Below, piece by piece: positions 49,775 to 53,451 of a DNA stretch of 53,451 nucleotides; within the stretch, counting starts at the first letter, position 1, and every line of letters starts with the position of its first letter. The stretch is from DATFWC01 sp045801465 (GTDB taxonomy: Bacteria > Pseudomonadota > Alphaproteobacteria > Rhizobiales > Xanthobacteraceae). The notes below the pieces were generated by a model. The model searched no databases, had not been told where the DNA came from, and was given only the letters and a program-made list of their open reading frames with translations. The stretch covers positions 1 through 53,451 of the forward strand of contig JBJMSU010000038.1 in the NCBI GenBank assembly GCA_045801465.1. Reading direction: 5' to 3'. Both the position numbers and the translations under genes were made by a program.

Positions 49775-50749
49775 ATGCCGACGCGGCGATTCCTGGTTCG
49801 AGGCACGACGGCGCTCATCGGCTGCGCGCTTCTGCCGGCGACCGCGCGCGCGGCGGAGACCGTGAGCGTCGGCACGGTGGGGCAGGCCTCGGCCAATCTG
49901 TGGCCGGTCTTCATCGCCATCAACAAGGGGTTCTTCGCCGCCGAGGATCTGAAGGTCGACATCGTCTACGTGCAATCGAGCGCCCAGCTGGTCCAGCAAA
50001 TCACCGCCGGCTCGCTCAACATCTGCATGTCGACCGGCCTGGTCGATCCGCTGCGCGCGATCTCGATGGGGGCATCGATCGCAATCGTGCGCGTCGAGGT
50101 GCAGGCGCCGCCTTATGCGCTGCTCGCCAAATCCAGCATCAAGAGCGCGAAGGAGCTCAAGGGCAAGGTGATCTCGCTCGGCGGCCCCAAGGACATCACG
50201 CGCATCTATGTCGAGCGCATGCTGGCGCCGCACGGCGTCAACCCGGGCGAATTCGACATGGTGTTTGCCGGCGCCACCGCGGCGCGCGCGTCCGCCCTGC
50301 TGGCGGGCGCCGTCGACGCGGCGATCCTGCTGCCGCCGTTCAATTTCCAGGCGGTTTCCGCAGGCTTCAGCGATCTCGGCTTGACCATTGATTACGTCAA
50401 GGATCTGCCGTTCTCCGGGACGGTGGTCAATGTCGGCTGGGCGAATGCCAACAAATCCACGCTGCAGAAGCTGCTCGCCGCCCACACCAGGAGCGTCGCC
50501 TGGTTCGAGGATGACGCCAATCGCGCGGAGGCGGTCAAGATTCTCGTGACCGCAAGCGGCCTGAAGCAGGACGACGTCGAGAAGGCCTACGACTTCATGC
50601 GCAAGGGCGGCTTCTTCGAGCCGACCGGCAAGGTGTCGCGGTCCAAGCTCGCCAATCTCACCAATGCCATGGCGAGCCTGGGCGATCTGTCGGGCTCGAT
50701 CGACCTCAATCGCGTGTTTCTGCCGGGCGTCACGCAGGTGAGTGACTAA
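49775..50749 (+). CDS. NMT1/SsuA-type ABC binding protein (tandem copy 1)
   Basis: A 324-residue binding protein with signal peptide MPTRRFLVRGTTALIGCALL, including a Tat-like RRFLVR, then VSVGTVGQASANLWPVFIAI. KDITRIYVERMLAPHG and FEPTGKVSRSKL are shared with the next gene. GGGAGGGG lies just before ATG 49775. The protein begins 10 nt after the second PuuE-like gene. It likely feeds the permease and ATPase downstream. Confidence 0.9.
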   Translation: MPTRRFLVRGTTALIGCALLPATARAAETVSVGTVGQASANLWPVFIAINKGFFAAEDLKVDIVYVQSSAQLVQQITAGSLNICMSTGLVDPLRAISMGASIAIVRVEVQAPPYALLAKSSIKSAKELKGKVISLGGPKDITRIYVERMLAPHGVNPGEFDMVFAGATAARASALLAGAVDAAILLPPFNFQAVSAGFSDLGLTIDYVKDLPFSGTVVNVGWANANKSTLQKLLAAHTRSVAWFEDDANRAEAVKILVTASGLKQDDVEKAYDFMRKGGFFEPTGKVSRSKLANLTNAMASLGDLSGSIDLNRVFLPGVTQVSD

Positions 50750-50752
50750 AGC

Positions 50753-51718
50753 ATGATCCGCCATCATCTCTCGAGGTTGGTGCTGAGCCTCACGCTCGTG
50801 TTCGCGTCCGCCGCGTCGGCGGCCGACACCGTGATCGTTGGCTCGGTGGGCTCGACCTCGGCCAACCAGTGGCCGCTCTATATCGCGCTCAAGAAAGGGT
50901 TTTTCGCTGGCGACGGCTTCAACGTCGATACCGTGTTTGCACAATCCAACGCCTCCGTCGTCCAGCAACTCGCCGCCGGCTCGACCAACGTCGCCGCCAG
51001 TGCCGGCCTGGTGGACCCCATCCGCGCGATCGAGAAAGGGGCGCCGCTGGGCATCGTCCGCATCGAGATCCAGGCGCCCCCTTACGCGCTGCTCGCCCGG
51101 CGCGACATCAAGGAGATGAAGGACCTCAAGGGCAAGACCATCATCGTCGGGGGCGCCAAGGACATCACGCGGATCTTCACCGACCGCATGCTGGCGGCGC
51201 ATGGACTGAAGGCCGGCGACTTCGATTACGTGTTCGCGGGGGCGACCAATGCGCGCTTCTCGGCTCTGCAATCCGGCGGCGTCGATGCCGCGCTGCTCAC
51301 TGCGCCGTTCAATTTCTATGCCGAGTCCGCGGGCTTCACCAATCTGGGTTTCACGTTCGACTACCTGAGCGACATGCCGTTTGCCGGCGTCGCCATGAGC
51401 CGCACGTGGGCGGCGGCAAATCCGGAGGCCGCGCGGCGCTTTCTCGGCGTCATGGTCAAGACGATCGACTGGTTCTACGACGAGCGCAATCGTGCGGAGG
51501 CGGTGAAGATCATGGCCGAGGTGAGCAAGCTCAAGCTCGACGATGTCGAGAAGGCCTATGACTTCCTCGGCGGCAAGAAACTGTTCGAGCCGACCGGCAA
51601 GGTCTCCAAGGCAAAGCTCGGCAAGGTGGTCGATGCCTTGCGCGAGCTCGGCGACGTTCCCGCCGATTTTGCTGTCGACCGCCTGTTCCTGCCGGGGGTG
51701 ACCCAAGTTGTCGATTGA
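50753..51718 (+). CDS. NMT1/SsuA-type ABC binding protein (tandem copy 2)
   Basis: A 321-residue paralogue of the preceding gene, starting 3 nt after its stop. The signal peptide ends at SAASAADTV and is of Sec type, unlike the Tat-like start of copy 1. GSVGSTSANQWPLYIALKKG, GAKDITRIFTDRMLAAHG and RLFLPGVTQVVD align with copy 1 along the whole length. Two binding proteins for one permease/ATPase pair suggests two related ligands. The permease start overlaps its last 11 nt. Confidence 0.9.
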   Translation: MIRHHLSRLVLSLTLVFASAASAADTVIVGSVGSTSANQWPLYIALKKGFFAGDGFNVDTVFAQSNASVVQQLAAGSTNVAASAGLVDPIRAIEKGAPLGIVRIEIQAPPYALLARRDIKEMKDLKGKTIIVGGAKDITRIFTDRMLAAHGLKAGDFDYVFAGATNARFSALQSGGVDAALLTAPFNFYAESAGFTNLGFTFDYLSDMPFAGVAMSRTWAAANPEAARRFLGVMVKTIDWFYDERNRAEAVKIMAEVSKLKLDDVEKAYDFLGGKKLFEPTGKVSKAKLGKVVDALRELGDVPADFAVDRLFLPGVTQVVD

Positions 51719-52523
51719 CACGTCGGTCGGCGTTGCCGCCAAGCCGGCGGGAATGGTGCGCCTGTGGCAGGGCGCCCGGCGCAGGTATCTCGCCGGCACC
51801 CTCTCGGTGCTTGGCGGGTTGCTGCTGTGGGAAATCGTCAGCCGCTTCATGGTTGCCAATGCGCTGTTCCTGGCCGCGCCGTCGCAGATCGTGTGGGCCG
51901 TCTACGCTCTCACCGACACCGGCGAGATGCAGCGCCACATCGCCATCAGCGCCGTCGAGTTCGCGCTCGGCTACGTGATCGCCAGCGCGCTCGGCATCGT
52001 CGTCGGCTTTGCCATGGCGAACAGCGTGACGGCGAAGCAGATGCTCCAGCCGTGGATCTCCGGCCTCTATGCCACGCCCACGATCGCGCTCGCGCCGCTG
52101 TTCATTCTGTGGCTGGGGATCGGCATCTGGTCGAAGGTGCTGGTCGTCATATTCCTGGTTCTGTTCCCGGTCACCATCAATACCGAGGCGGGCTTGCGCA
52201 CCACCAGCGAGCGGCTGATCGAGATGCTGCGCAGCTTCGGCGCGACCCCGCGGCAGATCTTCTTCAAGCTCTCGCTGCCTTCGGCCATGCCGTTCATCCT
52301 CGCCGGGCTCAAGCTCGGCATCGGCCGCGGCCTGATCGGCGTGGTGGTGGCCGAGCTGTTCGGATCGCGCGCCGGTCTCGGCCGCCTCATCAGCCAATCG
52401 GCCGATGCCTTCAACATGCCCGACCTGTTCGCCGGGGTGATCGTGCTCGCCGTCGCCGGCATTGCCATGACGGCCGGCTTTACCTGGGTCGAACGCAAGC
52501 TCGTTCCGTGGACGCGGGATTAG
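51708..52523 (+). CDS. ABC transporter permease, SsuC/TauC family (second system)
   Basis: A 271-residue permease with about six membrane segments and the EAA loop SERLIEMLRSFGATPRQIFF. I use TTG 51708, with GGGGGTG upstream; ATG 51753 (MVRLWQG) is a workable shorter start. It is five nt upstream of the ATPase gene. With the tandem binding proteins it makes a second complete importer of the sulfonate/nitrate/pyrimidine-precursor type. Confidence 0.88.
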   Translation: MSIDTSVGVAAKPAGMVRLWQGARRRYLAGTLSVLGGLLLWEIVSRFMVANALFLAAPSQIVWAVYALTDTGEMQRHIAISAVEFALGYVIASALGIVVGFAMANSVTAKQMLQPWISGLYATPTIALAPLFILWLGIGIWSKVLVVIFLVLFPVTINTEAGLRTTSERLIEMLRSFGATPRQIFFKLSLPSAMPFILAGLKLGIGRGLIGVVVAELFGSRAGLGRLISQSADAFNMPDLFAGVIVLAVAGIAMTAGFTWVERKLVPWTRD

Positions 52524-52528
52524 ACACG

Positions 52529-53302
52529 ATGGCCAAGCTTGCGGTCAGCGCCCTGAACAAGCGGTTCGGCGAGCTCGACGTGCTGCGCGGGATCACGCTC
52601 GAAGTGGAGCGCGGCGAGTTCATCGCGCTGGTCGGCCCGAGCGGCTGCGGCAAGACCACCTTTCTGCGCATCGTCGCCGGGCTCGAGCCGGCCACCTCGG
52701 GCGAGGTGCTGCTCGACGGCCGGGCGGTCCGCGCGCCGGGCGGCGATCGCGGCTTCGTGTTCCAGAGCGATAACCTGCTGCCCTGGCGCACCGTGCTGGC
52801 GAACGCGCTGATCGGGCCGGAGATCGCCGGCCAAGTGGGTGCGGTCGAGCGCCAGCGCACGCTCGATCTGCTCAAGCTCGTCGGCCTCGACGGGTTCGAG
52901 GACTATTATCCGCGCCAGCTCTCCGGCGGCATGCGCCAGCGCGTCAACCTCGCGCGCGCGCTGGCGATCAACCCCGAGGTGCTGCTGATGGACGAGCCGT
53001 TCTCCGCCCTCGACGCGCAGACTCGCGAGATCATGCAGACCGAGCTCCTGCGCATCTGGAACCAGGGCCGCAAGACCGTGCTGTTCGTCACCCACCAGAT
53101 CGACGAGGCGGTGTTCCTCGCCGACCGCGTGCTGGTGTTCGGACGGCGTCCTGGGCGGATCGTCGAGACGATCGAGGTCCGACTGCCGCGCCCACGTGCG
53201 CTGTCGCTCAAGCGGACGCCGGATTTCGTCGGCTATGTCGACCGCATCTGGCGCCTGATCGAAGACGACGTGCGCACCAGCGTGATCGAGGAGCGGGTGT
53301 GA
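52529..53302 (+). CDS. ABC transporter ATPase, SsuB/TauB family (second system)
   Basis: A 257-residue ATPase with Walker A GPSGCGKTT, Q-loop FQSDNLLPWRTVL, signature LSGGMRQR, Walker B VLLMDEPFSALD and H-loop VTHQIDEA. The long open frame that begins at 51764 is out of frame with the permease and only its 3' part is this gene; ATG 52529 gives the right length. It ends the rightward cluster. Confidence 0.92.
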   Translation: MAKLAVSALNKRFGELDVLRGITLEVERGEFIALVGPSGCGKTTFLRIVAGLEPATSGEVLLDGRAVRAPGGDRGFVFQSDNLLPWRTVLANALIGPEIAGQVGAVERQRTLDLLKLVGLDGFEDYYPRQLSGGMRQRVNLARALAINPEVLLMDEPFSALDAQTREIMQTELLRIWNQGRKTVLFVTHQIDEAVFLADRVLVFGRRPGRIVETIEVRLPRPRALSLKRTPDFVGYVDRIWRLIEDDVRTSVIEERV

Positions 53303-53369
53303 GACCCGGGCCGCCGGAACCCAGAATTGTTGAGTGGGGCACGTTGACGGCGAACCAGTGCGCGCGTGG

Positions 53370-53451
53370 CTAATTCCTCGCCGGCGCGATCTGGAAGAGC
53401 TGCGCGAGCTGTTCTTTCGACAGCGGCGCCGACAGGTACTTGAAGCTCACG
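53370..53451 (-). CDS. C-terminal end of an unidentified leftward gene
   Basis: The last 26 codons of a minus-strand frame reach the right edge, reading FKYLSAPLSKEQLAQLFQIA near the end and stopping at 53370 with TAG. The sequence looks protein-like and amphipathic, but it is too short to assign. It would be convergent with the ATPase gene, with 67 nt between them. Confidence 0.4.
   Translation of the reverse strand, partial: VSFKYLSAPLSKEQLAQLFQIAPARN

Noticed and set aside
49745..51859. A 704-codon minus-strand frame over the tandem binding proteins
   Set aside because: It mirrors two tandem paralogues, which explains its length and internal repetition. It has no start signal or family.
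51764..52528. N-terminal part of a long frame leading into the second ATPase
   Set aside because: It is out of frame with the permease that fills this stretch. Only the part from 52529 is the ATPase.
1..53451. CRISPR array, tRNA, rRNA, insertion sequence or prophage
   Set aside because: No regular spaced repeats, tRNA-like cloverleaf, transposase or phage structural gene was recognised on either strand.

Overview
The window is GC-rich, densely coded DNA. Its gene content, its many orphan Bug/TctC-type binding proteins and its short dispersed palindromes resemble a soil or plant-associated alphaproteobacterium, probably of the Hyphomicrobiales (Bradyrhizobium/Xanthobacteraceae-like). That placement is inferred from style, not from a marker gene. 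I saw no rRNA, tRNA, CRISPR array, insertion sequence or phage gene.

Layout. 1-5960: type II secretion genes gspF (partial) and gspE read leftward, divergent from a secretin gspD, a short prepilin peptidase and an esterase. 6005-11196: two orphan Bug binding proteins, a MltB-type lytic transglycosylase, and a leftward set of binding protein, extradiol-type dioxygenase and kynurenine-formamidase-like hydrolase. 11464-15895: an MFS transporter, a glycosyltransferase and a divergent MsbA-like ABC exporter. 16335-22058: a DSF quorum-sensing locus. It has a response regulator with a REC-PAS-GGDEF-EAL order, an RpfC-like hybrid kinase and, convergent with it, an RpfF-like DSF synthase; kinase and synthase share one CTAG for both stop codons. 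22346-33046: an M24 metallopeptidase with a binding protein, a GST with a binding protein, an FAD subunit with two molybdopterin subunits of the xanthine dehydrogenase family but no [2Fe-2S] subunit, and a small secreted protein. 33219-34413: a lone receiver domain, a small charged protein and a cold-shock gene with a clear terminator. 34825-42272: a branched-chain-amino-acid-type ABC importer whose two permeases are fused, followed upstream by an SDR-fold protein lacking its catalytic Tyr/Lys, an alpha/beta hydrolase and a cyclase-family hydrolase. 42386-53302: a GFA-family protein, then two SsuABC/TauABC-type importers with three binding proteins, interleaved with four amide/ureide-type hydrolases.

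How the genes work together. The rpf-like locus is a complete circuit on paper: RpfF would make a cis-2-unsaturated fatty acid, RpfC would sense it and pass phosphate through REC and Hpt, and the regulator would change cyclic di-GMP. The usual HD-GYP output of RpfG is replaced by GGDEF-EAL. The right-hand 10 kb looks like uptake plus stepwise hydrolysis of a nitrogen heterocycle or ureide: two PuuE-like polysaccharide-deacetylase-fold hydrolases, an acetamidase/formamidase and a cysteine amidohydrolase, with dedicated transporters. The substrate cannot be read from sequence. Most other genes are nutrient-capture modules pairing a solute-binding protein with one or two catabolic enzymes.
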